A DNA stretch of 64,000 nucleotides from an uncultured Clostridium sp. (GTDB taxonomy: Bacteria > Bacillota > Clostridia > Lachnospirales > Lachnospiraceae): positions 1 to 64,000 of the forward strand of contig CAKSBP010000017.1 in NCBI GenBank assembly GCA_934438135.1, read 5' to 3'. The notes beneath the pieces were generated by a model. It was not told where the DNA came from and did no database searches. It was given only the letters and a program-made list of their open reading frames with translations. Within the stretch, counting starts at the first letter, position 1. Each line of letters begins with the position of its first letter. The translations under genes and the position numbers were made by a program. Below are positions 51,890-61,589 of the stretch, piece by piece.

Positions 51890-52511
51890 AGGCGTGTTAA
51901 CTGTAGTTTCCGGATTTTCCGGTGCAGGTAAGGGAACCGTTATGAAAGAATTAGTCAGTAAACATGACTATAAGCTTTCTATTTCTGCAACAACCAGACT
52001 GCCGCGTGAAGGCGAAGTAGATGGTAGAGAATATTTCTTTTTGACAAGAGATAAGTTTGAGAGTATGATAAAAGAGGATCAGTTTATCGAACATGCAGAA
52101 TACGTTGGAAATTATTATGGAACTCCGAAACAGTATGTAGAAGAACAGCTGGATGCTGGACATAATGTTATTCTTGAGATTGAAATCCAAGGTGCACTTC
52201 ATGTAAAGGAAACATTTCCAGATGCACTGCTTTTGTTTATTGTTCCACCAAGTGCAGAGATTTTAAGACAGCGTCTGGTTGGCAGAGGAACAGAAGATGA
52301 AGAGACAGTAAACAAGCGTATGAAGCGTGCGGTTATTGAATCTGAGTATATGAGCCAGTATGATTATCTTGTAGTAAATGATAGACTGGAAGATTGTGTC
52401 GAAGCAGTTCATAATATTATTGTTGCAGAAAACAGCAAAATGAAATATAATGAAAAATTTGTCTGTGCTATGAAAGCACAGTTAGAGGCAATACAGAAAG
52501 GAGATAATTAG
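51879..52511 (+). CDS. gmk: Guanylate kinase
   Basis: Gmk converts GMP to GDP with ATP. The 210-residue protein has the P-loop SGFSGAGKGTV near residue 11, the GMP-binding STTRLPREGEVDGREYFF-type segment (SATTRLPREGEVDG here) and EIEIQGALHV. ATG 51879 follows AAGGGTG and lies inside the end of remA. rpoZ begins one base after its stop codon, so the four genes form one operon. Confidence 0.95.
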   Translation: MKHRGVLTVVSGFSGAGKGTVMKELVSKHDYKLSISATTRLPREGEVDGREYFFLTRDKFESMIKEDQFIEHAEYVGNYYGTPKQYVEEQLDAGHNVILEIEIQGALHVKETFPDALLLFIVPPSAEILRQRLVGRGTEDEETVNKRMKRAVIESEYMSQYDYLVVNDRLEDCVEAVHNIIVAENSKMKYNEKFVCAMKAQLEAIQKGDN

Positions 52512-52512
52512 T

Positions 52513-52761
52513 ATGTTACATCCATCTTATACTGATTTAATGGCAGTAGTAAACAGTGAAGTTGAACCAGGTGAGCAGAAAGTAGTAAACAGCAGATATT
52601 CTATTGTATTAGCTACTGCAAAAAGAGCAAGACAGATTATTGATGGTGAAAAGCCATTAGCAGATTCAAAATGTCCAAAGCCGCTATCTATTGCAGTGGA
52701 AGAGTTATATGAATCAAAAGTTAAAATCGTCAGTGACGAGGAAGAAATAAAAGAAGACTAA
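52513..52761 (+). CDS. rpoZ: RNA polymerase omega subunit
   Basis: The 82-residue protein helps assemble and stabilise RNA polymerase by wrapping the beta-prime tail. MLHPSYTDLM at the N-terminus and the family signature NSRYSIVLATAKRARQI are present, followed by KPLSIAVEEL. It ends in an acidic DEEEIKED tail. It follows gmk directly, the usual order in Firmicutes, and a hairpin closes the operon. Confidence 0.94.
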   Translation: MLHPSYTDLMAVVNSEVEPGEQKVVNSRYSIVLATAKRARQIIDGEKPLADSKCPKPLSIAVEELYESKVKIVSDEEEIKED

Positions 52762-52768
52762 GAAAACT

Positions 52769-52804
52769 CAGCTGTTCCAGGCTTTTTTAAGCGTGGAACA
52801 GCTG
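52769..52804 (+). terminator. Hairpin closing the rpoZ operon
   Basis: CAGCTGTTCCA and TGGAACAGCTG form a perfect 11-bp stem around a 14-nt loop. A clear T run is absent, so termination may be partial and the lepB genes may receive read-through. Confidence 0.55.
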
Positions 52805-52878
52805 TATTGCTACTATAGCGGTAAAACAGGTGCCAGTTGTGGTCTCCTGATACGATTCTAAAATGGAGTGAGTGTAAA

Positions 52879-53460
52879 GTGGACGTTGAACAGACTCAGA
52901 CAGTGCAGGGAGAAAAAAAGGATAAAAAAAATAAATGGATAGGAATTGTAACGGAAGTTGTAATTTATGCCTGTCTTTTATTTGTATGTGCGTATATAAT
53001 ACCAAATTATGTAATCCAGAGAGCGCAGGTTTCTGGTCCATCTATGGAAAATACCCTGCAGAATGGGGATAATCTGCTGGTAGATAAAATCAGCAGCCGT
53101 TTTGGAGACTACAGTCGCTTTGACATTGTTGTGTTTTATCCCTATGGAAAAGAACAAAAAGATGAACATTTTGTAAAACGTGTCATAGGGCTTCCAGGGG
53201 AAACCATTCAGATTAAGGGAAGCGATATTTTCGTTGACGGCAAGAAATTAAAAGAAAATTATGGAAAACAGGCTATTACCTATCAAGGAATTGCATCGGA
53301 GCCGCTGATACTTGGTGAAGATGAATATTTTTTAATGGGAGATAACCGGGAAGTTAGTTATGACAGTAGATATGAAGAGATTGGTCCTGTACATAAAAGT
53401 CAGATAGATGGCAGGGCGGTTGTACGTATTTGGCCATTTCAAAAGATTGGCGTGTTGTGA
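52879..53460 (+). CDS. lepB: Signal peptidase I
   Basis: LepB removes signal peptides from secreted proteins at the outer membrane face. The 193-residue protein has one N-terminal membrane segment (VVIYACLLFVCAYIIP), the catalytic Ser in SGPSMENTL, the catalytic Lys in VKRVIGLPGE and the GDNREVSYDSR box. I chose GTG 52879 because GGAGTG lies eight bases upstream. A second, similar lepB follows after about 100 nt, suggesting a tandem duplication. Confidence 0.92.
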   Translation: MDVEQTQTVQGEKKDKKNKWIGIVTEVVIYACLLFVCAYIIPNYVIQRAQVSGPSMENTLQNGDNLLVDKISSRFGDYSRFDIVVFYPYGKEQKDEHFVKRVIGLPGETIQIKGSDIFVDGKKLKENYGKQAITYQGIASEPLILGEDEYFLMGDNREVSYDSRYEEIGPVHKSQIDGRAVVRIWPFQKIGVL

Positions 53461-53568
53461 AATGAGTTTCAAGGGATGAAACAAGAGGATTATGAGAAAG
53501 AAAAAGAGAGAAAGAGAAAGGGTATGTCATTCATAGGAAAACTGGCATTTTTCAAGGGAGATGGAGTT

Positions 53569-54162
53569 ATGAACGAGGAAACGAAGGTAGAGCAGGACGA
53601 AAACGGGGGACAGCAGGAAAAGCAAGAAACGAAAAAGAATAAAGCCGCATCTATTATTGGAGAAATTCTTTTATACGTAGCTCTGTTTATTGTCTGTCTG
53701 GTAATTATTCCGAAGTATGTATTCTGTAAGTATACGGTGGATGGGCATTCCATGGATAATACGTTGTATGATGGACAGCAGCTGATTGGCGAAAAAGTCA
53801 GCTATCATTTTTCAAAACCAGACCGCTTTGATATTGTAGTTATTCAGCCTTATGAAGAAGAAAAAGATAACTACTATGTAAAGAGAATTATCGGCCTTCC
53901 AGGAGAAACTGTGGAAGTAAAGGATAATACGATTTTAATCAATGGCGAGGCAATTAAAGATACACACAAGCTGGAAGAGATGGATGTTCAGCATGTAGGA
54001 CCGATTACATTAGGCAATGATGAATATTTTGTAATGGGTGATAATCGAAACATCAGTGATGACAGCAGGGATCCAGAGATAGGACCAATTCCAGAAGAAC
54101 GTATTGTAGCACATATTGTAGTACGTGTCTGGCCATTTAATAAAATGAGGACATTTTCTTAA
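53569..54162 (+). CDS. lepB: Signal peptidase I, second copy
   Basis: The 197-residue protein repeats the layout of the preceding lepB: one membrane segment (LLYVALFIVCLVIIP), catalytic Ser in DGHSMDNTL, catalytic Lys in VKRIIGLPGE and GDNRNISDDSR. The Glu/Gln/Lys-rich tail before the membrane segment is longer. ATG 53569 is preferred because AAGGGAG lies eight bases upstream and it matches the first copy; in-frame ATGs exist at 53476 and 53524. The two copies have clearly diverged and may serve different substrates. Confidence 0.9.
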   Translation: MNEETKVEQDENGGQQEKQETKKNKAASIIGEILLYVALFIVCLVIIPKYVFCKYTVDGHSMDNTLYDGQQLIGEKVSYHFSKPDRFDIVVIQPYEEEKDNYYVKRIIGLPGETVEVKDNTILINGEAIKDTHKLEEMDVQHVGPITLGNDEYFVMGDNRNISDDSRDPEIGPIPEERIVAHIVVRVWPFNKMRTFS

Positions 54163-54180
54163 AAAGAAGGAGAGAATAAG

Positions 54181-55131
54181 ATGGGCAATGAAAAGAAATT
54201 ACGTCCGGTGCAGATATTCAACCGTTCTGGATGGTTTCTGTTTATGCTTTTTATAATAATGACGATTGCACAGGTGATAATTACGATCCCGGTGACATTA
54301 CTGAAACCGGAAATTGCTTCTGATAATACGTTTCTAATTATACTAAGTGCGGTTACGTATTATGTGATAGCCTTTCCTTGTTTTGTACTGGCTATGAGGA
54401 CAGTGCCGGATTCTCCAAAGCGAGAGAAGAAAAAACTGAGTGTATTCCAGTTCTTTGGATGGTTTTTTATCAGCTTTGCAGTTATCAACATTGCCAATCT
54501 GGTAAATGTGGCGTTTGCAGCTGTATATGAGCTGGTATTTCATACAGAGTATGTAGATACCCTAAATCAGATTATGACGAAGGCGGATTTGCCAACACTT
54601 ATAGTAACTGTATTTCTGGCACCGATTTTTGAAGAACTGACTTTCCGGTATTTTCTGTTGAATAAAATCCGGAAGTATGGAGATAAGGCTGCAATTCTGA
54701 CAACTGGTCTTTTATTTGGATTATTCCATATGAATTATTCTCAGTTTATTTATGCGACAGCACTAGGTTTTGTATTTGCCTATGTTGTATTAAAGACAAA
54801 TCGGATTCATTATTCCATTGGGCTTCACATGTTGGTGAACTTCTTTGGAGGAACAGCAGGAATGTATGTAGAGCAGTCCGGTTCAAAGCTATTAAATATT
54901 GTATTTTATGTGCTTTATTTTGCCATGATTATTGCAGGAATTGTTTATTTTGCTTTTACGATAGAAAAAGTTCATCTGGAGGCTGGGGAAGAAACAATGG
55001 AACGACCGTTTTGTGAGGCAGGATTAAATCCAGGAATTTTAACCTTTTCAGTAATATGCTTTATTATGATGCATGCAACGTTAGCAATGCAGATTTTGAC
55101 GCAGATGATGAAAAGCGGTGGTATGATATAG
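54181..55131 (+). CDS. CPBP-family intramembrane metalloprotease
   Basis: The 316-residue membrane protein has about eight hydrophobic segments and the CPBP (Abi/CAAX-like) motifs: FEELTFRYFL (EExxxR) near residue 157, FGLFHMN (FxxxH) and HMLVNF (HxxxN). These residues form the active site of Rce1-like proteases. Its substrate is unknown; in Gram-positives relatives give bacteriocin self-immunity or process peptides. It lies 18 nt after the second lepB, so the three genes may act together on exported proteins. Confidence 0.88.
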   Translation: MGNEKKLRPVQIFNRSGWFLFMLFIIMTIAQVIITIPVTLLKPEIASDNTFLIILSAVTYYVIAFPCFVLAMRTVPDSPKREKKKLSVFQFFGWFFISFAVINIANLVNVAFAAVYELVFHTEYVDTLNQIMTKADLPTLIVTVFLAPIFEELTFRYFLLNKIRKYGDKAAILTTGLLFGLFHMNYSQFIYATALGFVFAYVVLKTNRIHYSIGLHMLVNFFGGTAGMYVEQSGSKLLNIVFYVLYFAMIIAGIVYFAFTIEKVHLEAGEETMERPFCEAGLNPGILTFSVICFIMMHATLAMQILTQMMKSGGMI

Positions 55132-55167
55132 AAAATGGATAATGGGTTCCAGAAATGGGATCCATTT

Positions 55168-55370
55168 CTTATGTGATAGGCTGTTTTATTTGAATGAAGC
55201 TGTAGTTTAATGACCTATCACATAAGACGCTCCGCGGGAAGTGCACTCGCGGGAATGGAAGTTTGCCGCTAGAGAACAGCGGCACCCGCTCGGCGCGAAG
55301 AAAGTGTGTATTCTTCAGAGGATAATTTAAATGGAGGTTATGTGAATACACACTTTCTTATGTGATAGAG
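55168..55370. repeat. GC-rich palindromic intergenic element
   Basis: The element consists of nested inverted repeats. CTTATGTGATAGG (55168-55180) pairs with CCTATCACATAAG (55214-55226). TGCCGCT pairs with AGCGGCA (55264-55284), and AGTGCACT (55240-55247) is self-complementary. GAAAGTGTGTATTC (55300-55313) pairs with GAATACACACTTTC (55344-55357). CTTATGTGATAG also recurs directly at the right edge (55357-55368). The centre is much more GC-rich than its surroundings. It has no credible gene and looks like a mobile miniature element or a structured RNA. Confidence 0.6.
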
Positions 55371-55423
55371 TTTTGCTAAATATACGAAAAATGCGGTGTT
55401 TGTGCAGAAGGTGTTCATATTGT

Positions 55424-55452
55424 TTGACACCTATTTTATCTTGGATTATAAT
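55424..55452 (+). promoter_or_regulatory. Promoter of the dapF-led gene run
   Basis: TTGACA (55424-55429) and TATAAT (55447-55452) are both consensus and 17 bp apart. This is the strongest-looking promoter in the window. Confidence 0.85.
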
Positions 55453-55535
55453 TAACCCATGATTTTATAGGAGGAAATCCCGATTTCCGATGAAGTTTAG
55501 GAATCAATTGAAAAAGAGTTAAAAGGAGATAGAAT

Positions 55536-56369
55536 ATGAAATTTACAAAAATGCATGGTTGTGGAAATGATTATATATATGTAAACTGTCTGGAAGAAAA
55601 GGTGCCAAATCCAGTAGAGGCGGCAAAGAAGTTAAGTGACAGACATTTTGGAATTGGTTCAGATGGATTGATTCTGATTCATCCATCCGATAAGGCAGAT
55701 TTCCGTATGGAGATGTACAATGCAGATGGTTCTGAAAGTGCTATGTGCGGAAATGGTGTGCGTTGTATCGCAAAATATGTATATGATTACGGTTTAACCG
55801 ATAAGACAAAAGTGGAACTGGAAACAAAAGCCGGTATCAAATACCTGGATTTAAAAGTGGAAAATGGAAAAGTATCTATGGTAACCGTCGATATGGGCGA
55901 ACCAATTCTTGTACCAAGAGATATTCCAGTTGCATCGGATAAAGAACGCGTCATTGCAGAACCAATTACGGTTGGTGGAACGGATTATGAATTTACCGCC
56001 GTTTCCATGGGAAATCCTCATGCCGTTGTATTTGTAGAAGATACCGAATCCATCGATATTGAAGAAATCGGGCCTAAGTTTGAATTTCATGAAATGTTTC
56101 CAGAACGTGTGAATACCGAATTTATTCAGATTGTGGATAAAAAACGTATTAATATGAGAGTTTGGGAACGTGGAACTGGTGAAACACTTGCCTGCGGAAC
56201 CGGTGCATGTGCCAGTGTAGTAGCCTGTGTGTTAAACGGTTTGACAGATAATGAAGTATTTGTACATCTATTGGGCGGAGATTTACTGGTAAAGTACGAC
56301 CAGAAACAGAACAAAGTATTTATGACTGGACCTGCTGTTACCGTATTTGACGGAGAAGTAGAGATATAG
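55536..56369 (+). CDS. dapF: Diaminopimelate epimerase
   Basis: DapF converts LL- to meso-diaminopimelate for lysine and cell-wall synthesis. The 277-residue protein has the two active-site Cys segments, NADGSESAMCGNGVRC (about residue 68) and GTGETLACGTGACAS (about residue 213), in the two halves of the duplicated fold, and opens with FTKMHGCGNDY. AAAAGGAG precedes the start. murE follows after 26 nt and would use the product. Confidence 0.95.
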   Translation: MKFTKMHGCGNDYIYVNCLEEKVPNPVEAAKKLSDRHFGIGSDGLILIHPSDKADFRMEMYNADGSESAMCGNGVRCIAKYVYDYGLTDKTKVELETKAGIKYLDLKVENGKVSMVTVDMGEPILVPRDIPVASDKERVIAEPITVGGTDYEFTAVSMGNPHAVVFVEDTESIDIEEIGPKFEFHEMFPERVNTEFIQIVDKKRINMRVWERGTGETLACGTGACASVVACVLNGLTDNEVFVHLLGGDLLVKYDQKQNKVFMTGPAVTVFDGEVEI

Positions 56370-56395
56370 AAAAAAATCGGAGAGGAAATGGTAAC

Positions 56396-57853
56396 ATGCT
56401 TTTATCAAAATTAATTGAAAAATTGGACTACCGCATGATTTGCGGAAATATCGAGAATGATATTAATAAGCTGGTGTATGATTCCAGAAAGGTAGAAAAG
56501 GGAGATGTATTTGTCTGTATCAGCGGTGCAGTCTGTGATGGACATAAATTTATTCCTCAAGTGGTGGAAAAAGGTGCGAGTGCCATTATCGTGGAAAAGG
56601 ATGTTGAGCCAATAGAAGGCGTTTCTATTGTGAAAGTAGACAGTACAAGAAAAGCTCTTGCTTATGCCGCAGCTGCATACTTTGATTATCCTGCAGAGCA
56701 CTTAAAGACAATTGGTATTACCGGAACCAAAGGAAAGACAACAACCACTTATATGGTAAAATCCATTCTGGAAAATGCTGGATTCAAGACAGGGTTGATT
56801 GGGACGATTGAAACAATTATTGAAAATGAAAGAATTCCAGCGTGCAATACAACACCGGAATCTTATGTTGTACAGGAGACATTCCGTAAAATGGTGGATG
56901 CTGGATGTGAATGCGTAGTTATGGAAGTGTCCTCTCAGGGACTCATGTTAGACCGTGTTGGTGGATTTGTATTTGATTATGGTATCTTTACAAACTTAGA
57001 GCCAGATCATATTGGACCAAATGAACACAAAGATTTAGACGAATATATCAGCTGTAAGGCAAAATTATTCTCTCAGTGTAAAGTTGGTATTTTAAATGCG
57101 GATGACAGCCACTTAGAGAAAATTCTTGCAAATCATACTTGTCAGGTAGAAACATTTGGTTTCTCCCAAAAAGCAGATTTGCGTGCAGAAAATATGCATC
57201 TGTGGAGAAAACAGGGAAGTCTTGGAATCGGTTATCATATTAAAGGACTTCTGGATATGGAAGTATCTATTGACATTCCAGGTAAATTCAGTGTATACAA
57301 TTCTTTAGCTGCCATTGCAATCTGTAGACACTTTGGTGTAAATGAAGAAAATATTTTAAAAGCATTGAATAATATCCGGGTAAAAGGAAGAGTAGAACTT
57401 GTAAAAGTTTCTGATAAATATACGTTGATGATTGACTATGCTCACAATGCTATGGCATTAGAAAGCCTTCTTTCTACCTTAAGAGAATACAAACCACATC
57501 GCCTTGTATGTATGTTTGGATGTGGAGGAAACCGTTCCAAACTAAGAAGATATGAAATGGGCGAGGTTTCTTCGAAGATGGCAGATTTATCCGTTATTAC
57601 ATCAGATAATCCTCGTGATGAAGAGCCAATGGATATTATCAATGATATTTTAACTGGTGTTCATAAAGCTGATGGAAAATATGAAACCATTGCAGACCGA
57701 AAAGAAGCAATCCGTTTCTGTATGGAACATGCGGAAGAAGGCGATATTGTGATTCTTGCTGGAAAAGGACACGAAGATTATCAGGAAATCAAAGGCAAAA
57801 AGTATCATATGGATGAAAGAGAACTGATTGCTGACATTCTTGCCGGACGTTAG
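56396..57853 (+). CDS. murE: UDP-MurNAc-tripeptide synthetase (meso-DAP-adding)
   Basis: MurE adds the third amino acid to the peptidoglycan stem peptide. The 485-residue Mur ligase has the P-loop GITGTKGKTTTTYM near residue 107 and the C-terminal DNPRDEEP motif, which marks meso-DAP as the amino acid added instead of lysine. It lies outside a dcw cluster, next to dapF. AGAGGAAA precedes the start and priA begins 31 nt after the stop codon. Confidence 0.94.
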   Translation: MLLSKLIEKLDYRMICGNIENDINKLVYDSRKVEKGDVFVCISGAVCDGHKFIPQVVEKGASAIIVEKDVEPIEGVSIVKVDSTRKALAYAAAAYFDYPAEHLKTIGITGTKGKTTTTYMVKSILENAGFKTGLIGTIETIIENERIPACNTTPESYVVQETFRKMVDAGCECVVMEVSSQGLMLDRVGGFVFDYGIFTNLEPDHIGPNEHKDLDEYISCKAKLFSQCKVGILNADDSHLEKILANHTCQVETFGFSQKADLRAENMHLWRKQGSLGIGYHIKGLLDMEVSIDIPGKFSVYNSLAAIAICRHFGVNEENILKALNNIRVKGRVELVKVSDKYTLMIDYAHNAMALESLLSTLREYKPHRLVCMFGCGGNRSKLRRYEMGEVSSKMADLSVITSDNPRDEEPMDIINDILTGVHKADGKYETIADRKEAIRFCMEHAEEGDIVILAGKGHEDYQEIKGKKYHMDERELIADILAGR

Positions 57854-57884
57854 GACGGAAATAAAAAATAAGGAGGTATGGCAT

Positions 57885-60113
57885 ATGTATGCGGATATTA
57901 TTGTAGACATATCCCACGAAAATCTGGATAAGACGTATCAGTATGCGATACCTGAACAATTATTAGCGAAAGCAAAACCAGGTGCTCAGGTTCTTGTTCC
58001 GTTTGGGAAAGGGAATCGGGTCATAAAAGGATATATTGTCGGGCTTTCCAGTGAACCAGACTGGGACCCGGCAAAAATTAAACCATTACAGGAAATTGTA
58101 GAAAGCGGACTTGTAATCGAATCTCATTTGATTAGTCTTGCCTATTGGATTAAGGATAATTATGGGGCGACCATGAACGATGCTCTAAAGACGGTAATTC
58201 CGGTAAAGTCAAAGGTAAAGGCGAAAGAAAAGAAACAAATCGTTCTTTCTGTGGACAAAGAAATGGGATTTTTTTATCTGGGCGAATACCGAAGAAAGAA
58301 GCATACTGCAAAGGTAAGGCTTTTGGAAGCACTTTTGCAGAATGGTGTACTCAATCAGGAAATTGTTGTCGGAAAATTAAATATTTCCAGAGAAACTATA
58401 AAGGCACTGGAACGGGATAAAGTGATACGGGTGGAAACACAGCAGATGTATCGGAATCCAATTGCGTTTCAAAAGGATACTAGAAAAGATATTATTTTGA
58501 ATCAAAGCCAGCAGGCAATTGCTTCAGATATTATTAGAGAATATGAAGCTGGAATCCGGAAAACCTATCTGATTCATGGAATTACAGGAAGTGGAAAGAC
58601 TGAGATTTATATGGAGGTCATCAGCCATGTAATTTCTCAGGGAAAGCAGGTTATTATGTTGATTCCAGAAATTTCCCTCACTTATCAGACGGTGATGCGC
58701 TTCTGCCATCGGTTCGGTGAACGGGTATCATTCCTTCATTCGAAACTTTCTGGAGGGGAGCGTTATGATCAGTATCTTCGGGCAAAAAGAGGTGAAATCG
58801 ATGTGATGATTGGACCTAGGTCTGCCTTATTTACGCCGTTTCAGAATCTAGGTCTTATTCTTATTGATGAAGAACATGAGGCAAGTTATAAAAGTGAAAC
58901 ACCTCCAAAATACCACGCTAGGGAAACAGCTATTGAACGGGCAAGGCTGACAGGAAGCAGTGTGATTTTGGGTTCAGCCACTCCATCTGTAGATAGTTAT
59001 AAAAAAGCAATGGATGGAGAATATAAATTATATCATCTTACGGAGCGTGCAGGCCACGCCAAACTGCCAAAAGTCTGGGTTGTGGATCTTCGTGAGGAAT
59101 TGAAAAAGAAAAATCGTTCTATTTTCAGCGAAAAGCTGAGAGAATTGATGATAGACAGATTACAGAAGAAACAGCAGATTATGCTGTTTCTTAATCGAAG
59201 AGGTTATGCAGGATTTATTTCCTGCAGAAGCTGTGGACATGTGATGAAATGTCCACATTGTGATGTCTCATTAAAATCCCATATCAATGGGAAACTCGTC
59301 TGCCATTACTGCGGACATGAAGAGCCATATCCAAAAGTCTGTCCATCCTGTGGGTCAAAATATATTGCCGGATTCGGAACTGGAACCCAGAAGGTAGAGG
59401 AAATGGTAAAGAATGAATTCCCATATGCAAGAATACTTCGTATGGATACGGATACGACATCTCAAAAAGGCGGTCATGAGAAAATTTTATCTGCCTTTGC
59501 AAATCAGGAAGCAGATATTTTAATTGGAACTCAGATGATTGTAAAGGGACATGATTTCCCAAATGTTACATTAGTCGGGGTACTTGCCGCAGATTTATCA
59601 TTGTTTTCATCCGATTATAGTGCAGGAGAGCGTACTTTTCAGCTGTTAGCTCAGGCATCCGGTCGGGCCGGGCGCGGTGAAAAAGAAGGTGAAGTTGTCA
59701 TTCAGACCTATAATCCAGATAACTACAGTATCATTGCTGCTGCAAAAGAGAATTATGAATCTTTTTACCAGCATGAAATTACATTCCGGAAGCTGATGTC
59801 CTATCCGCCGGTATCCCACATGGTGGCGGTTATGGTAACGTCTAAAGATGATGGATTTGCAGAGCGCATGTCAAGGCTTCTTCTAGAAAGGGTAAAGGAA
59901 AACAATGATGATATGAGCATAAAACCGATTGGTCCCGTAAAGGCGGTTGTCGGCAGAATAAATGATATTTACAGATGGATGATTTACCTTAAATGTGAGG
60001 AATATGATCTGTTAAAACATGCAAAGGATGAACTGGAAGATTATATGAAAGAGAATGAAAACTTTAAAAAGTGTCTTGTACAGTTCGATTTTGACCCAAT
60101 ACACAGTTATTAG
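57885..60113 (+). CDS. priA: Primosomal replication-restart helicase PriA
   Basis: PriA reloads the replisome at stalled forks. The 742-residue protein has an N-terminal DNA-binding domain, helicase motif I GITGSGKTEIYME near residue 230, a DEEH box (LILIDEEHEASYK), zinc-binding Cys pairs (CRSCGHVMKCPHC, CHYCGH, CPSCGS) and a QASGRAGRG motif VI. ATG 57885 follows AAGGAGG, so a longer frame reaching back into murE is not used. It heads the conserved order priA-def-fmt-peptidase-rsmB-rlmN. Confidence 0.95.
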   Translation: MYADIIVDISHENLDKTYQYAIPEQLLAKAKPGAQVLVPFGKGNRVIKGYIVGLSSEPDWDPAKIKPLQEIVESGLVIESHLISLAYWIKDNYGATMNDALKTVIPVKSKVKAKEKKQIVLSVDKEMGFFYLGEYRRKKHTAKVRLLEALLQNGVLNQEIVVGKLNISRETIKALERDKVIRVETQQMYRNPIAFQKDTRKDIILNQSQQAIASDIIREYEAGIRKTYLIHGITGSGKTEIYMEVISHVISQGKQVIMLIPEISLTYQTVMRFCHRFGERVSFLHSKLSGGERYDQYLRAKRGEIDVMIGPRSALFTPFQNLGLILIDEEHEASYKSETPPKYHARETAIERARLTGSSVILGSATPSVDSYKKAMDGEYKLYHLTERAGHAKLPKVWVVDLREELKKKNRSIFSEKLRELMIDRLQKKQQIMLFLNRRGYAGFISCRSCGHVMKCPHCDVSLKSHINGKLVCHYCGHEEPYPKVCPSCGSKYIAGFGTGTQKVEEMVKNEFPYARILRMDTDTTSQKGGHEKILSAFANQEADILIGTQMIVKGHDFPNVTLVGVLAADLSLFSSDYSAGERTFQLLAQASGRAGRGEKEGEVVIQTYNPDNYSIIAAAKENYESFYQHEITFRKLMSYPPVSHMVAVMVTSKDDGFAERMSRLLLERVKENNDDMSIKPIGPVKAVVGRINDIYRWMIYLKCEEYDLLKHAKDELEDYMKENENFKKCLVQFDFDPIHSY

Positions 60114-60129
60114 AAAGAGAGGAAAAGAT

Positions 60130-60618
60130 ATGGCATTAAGAAATATTAGAAAAATCGGGGATCCGATTCTAAACAAACAGGCAAAAGAAATTAAGGAAAT
60201 GACACCAAAGATTAAGGAATTAATTGAGGATATGCTGGATACTATGTATGATGCTCAGGGGGTTGGTCTTGCAGCACCTCAGGTTGGCATTTTGAAACGT
60301 CTTGTTGTAATTGATTGTTCCGAAGAGGGAGATGCTCCGATTATTCTGATCAATCCAGAGATTATTGAAACAAGTGGTTCTCAGACAGGCTACGAAGGAT
60401 GTTTAAGTGTACCTGGAAAATCCGGTATTGTTACCAGGCCAAATTATGCAAAAGTAAAAGCATTAAATGAAAATATGGAACCAATCGAAGTAGAAGGAAC
60501 AGAACTTCTTGCAAGAGCATTATGTCATGAAATTGACCACTTAGGCGGGCATCTTTATGTAGAAAAAGTAGAAGGTGAGTTGTTGGATAACAGCACATTG
60601 ATAGAAGATGAAGAATAA
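60130..60618 (+). CDS. def: Peptide deformylase
   Basis: Def removes the N-formyl group from new proteins using a bound metal. The 162-residue protein has the three family motifs: GVGLAAPQ near residue 45, EGCLSVPG near residue 88 with a metal-binding Cys, and CHEIDHLGG (HExxH) near residue 130. ATG 60130 follows GAGAGGAAA, 16 nt after the priA stop codon; a longer frame overlapping priA is rejected. Confidence 0.95.
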   Translation: MALRNIRKIGDPILNKQAKEIKEMTPKIKELIEDMLDTMYDAQGVGLAAPQVGILKRLVVIDCSEEGDAPIILINPEIIETSGSQTGYEGCLSVPGKSGIVTRPNYAKVKALNENMEPIEVEGTELLARALCHEIDHLGGHLYVEKVEGELLDNSTLIEDEE

Positions 60619-60645
60619 AAGAAGGCCAGATTAGGAGGGCATTTT

Positions 60646-61578
60646 ATGAGAGTAGTATTTATGGGGACGCCGGATTTTTCCGTACCGACCCTTCAAAGTT
60701 TAATTGACGAAAAATATGACGTTGTGGGCGTTGTAACCCAGCCGGATAAACCAAAAGGCAGAGGCAGAACAATGCAGTTTACACCAGTAAAGGAACTGGC
60801 AGTCAAATATAGTATTCCGGTTTTACAGCCAGTGAAACTGAAAAATGATGATGTATTTTTTGAAGAACTGAAGGCTCTGAAACCAGATGTAATCGTAGTA
60901 ATTGCATTTGGACAGATTCTTCCAGATAGAGTGCTTGAACTTCCAAAGTATGGTTGTATTAATATTCATGCATCCCTGCTTCCAAAATATAGAGGAGCAG
61001 CACCAATTCAATGGGCTATACTGAATGGAGAAAAAGAGACTGGAGTTACTACCATGATGATGGATTCTGGATTGGATACTGGGGATATGATTCTAAGAAA
61101 AGTCATTCCAATCGAAGAAAAAGAAACTGGTGGAAGCCTTTTTGATAAATTAGCTTATGCTGGTGGGGATTTAATTATTGAGACTCTCAAACAAGCAGAA
61201 GCAGGCACGTTAAAACGAATTCCACAGAATAACGATGAATCCAATTATGTTTCTATTATTAAGAAAGAATATGGACGTATGGACTTTACGAAATCAGCGC
61301 TGGAATTAGAGCGTCTGATTCGGGGATTAAATCCTTGGCCAAGTGCATTTACATCTCTTCATGGAAAGACATTAAAGGTTTGGGATGCGGATGTAGTAGA
61401 AACTGTTTCCGAAGAAAAACCGGGAACAATTCTTTCGGTGGATAAAGACAGCTTTACCGTTATGACAGGAGAAGGAGCACTTAAGATTCTGGAACTTCAG
61501 TTAGAAGGAAAGAAACGAATGATGACAGAAGCGTTTTTACGTGGATATAAGTTAGAAACAGGAGAAATGCTTGGTTAG
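60646..61578 (+). CDS. fmt: Methionyl-tRNA formyltransferase
   Basis: Fmt formylates initiator Met-tRNA from 10-formyl-THF. The 310-residue protein has MRVVFMGTPDFSVPTL at the start, NIHASLLPKYRGAAPIQWA with the catalytic Asn and His, and DSGLDTGDM. The C-terminal domain is the usual tRNA-binding OB-like part. TTAGGAGG precedes the start and the gene sits between def and a zinc peptidase. Confidence 0.95.
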   Translation: MRVVFMGTPDFSVPTLQSLIDEKYDVVGVVTQPDKPKGRGRTMQFTPVKELAVKYSIPVLQPVKLKNDDVFFEELKALKPDVIVVIAFGQILPDRVLELPKYGCINIHASLLPKYRGAAPIQWAILNGEKETGVTTMMMDSGLDTGDMILRKVIPIEEKETGGSLFDKLAYAGGDLIIETLKQAEAGTLKRIPQNNDESNYVSIIKKEYGRMDFTKSALELERLIRGLNPWPSAFTSLHGKTLKVWDADVVETVSEEKPGTILSVDKDSFTVMTGEGALKILELQLEGKKRMMTEAFLRGYKLETGEMLG

Positions 61579-61589
61579 GAGGTAATAAC

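Noticed and set aside
55169..55351. 60-residue reverse frame across the palindromic element
   Set aside because: It follows the inverted repeats, has no ribosome-binding site and no protein-like composition.
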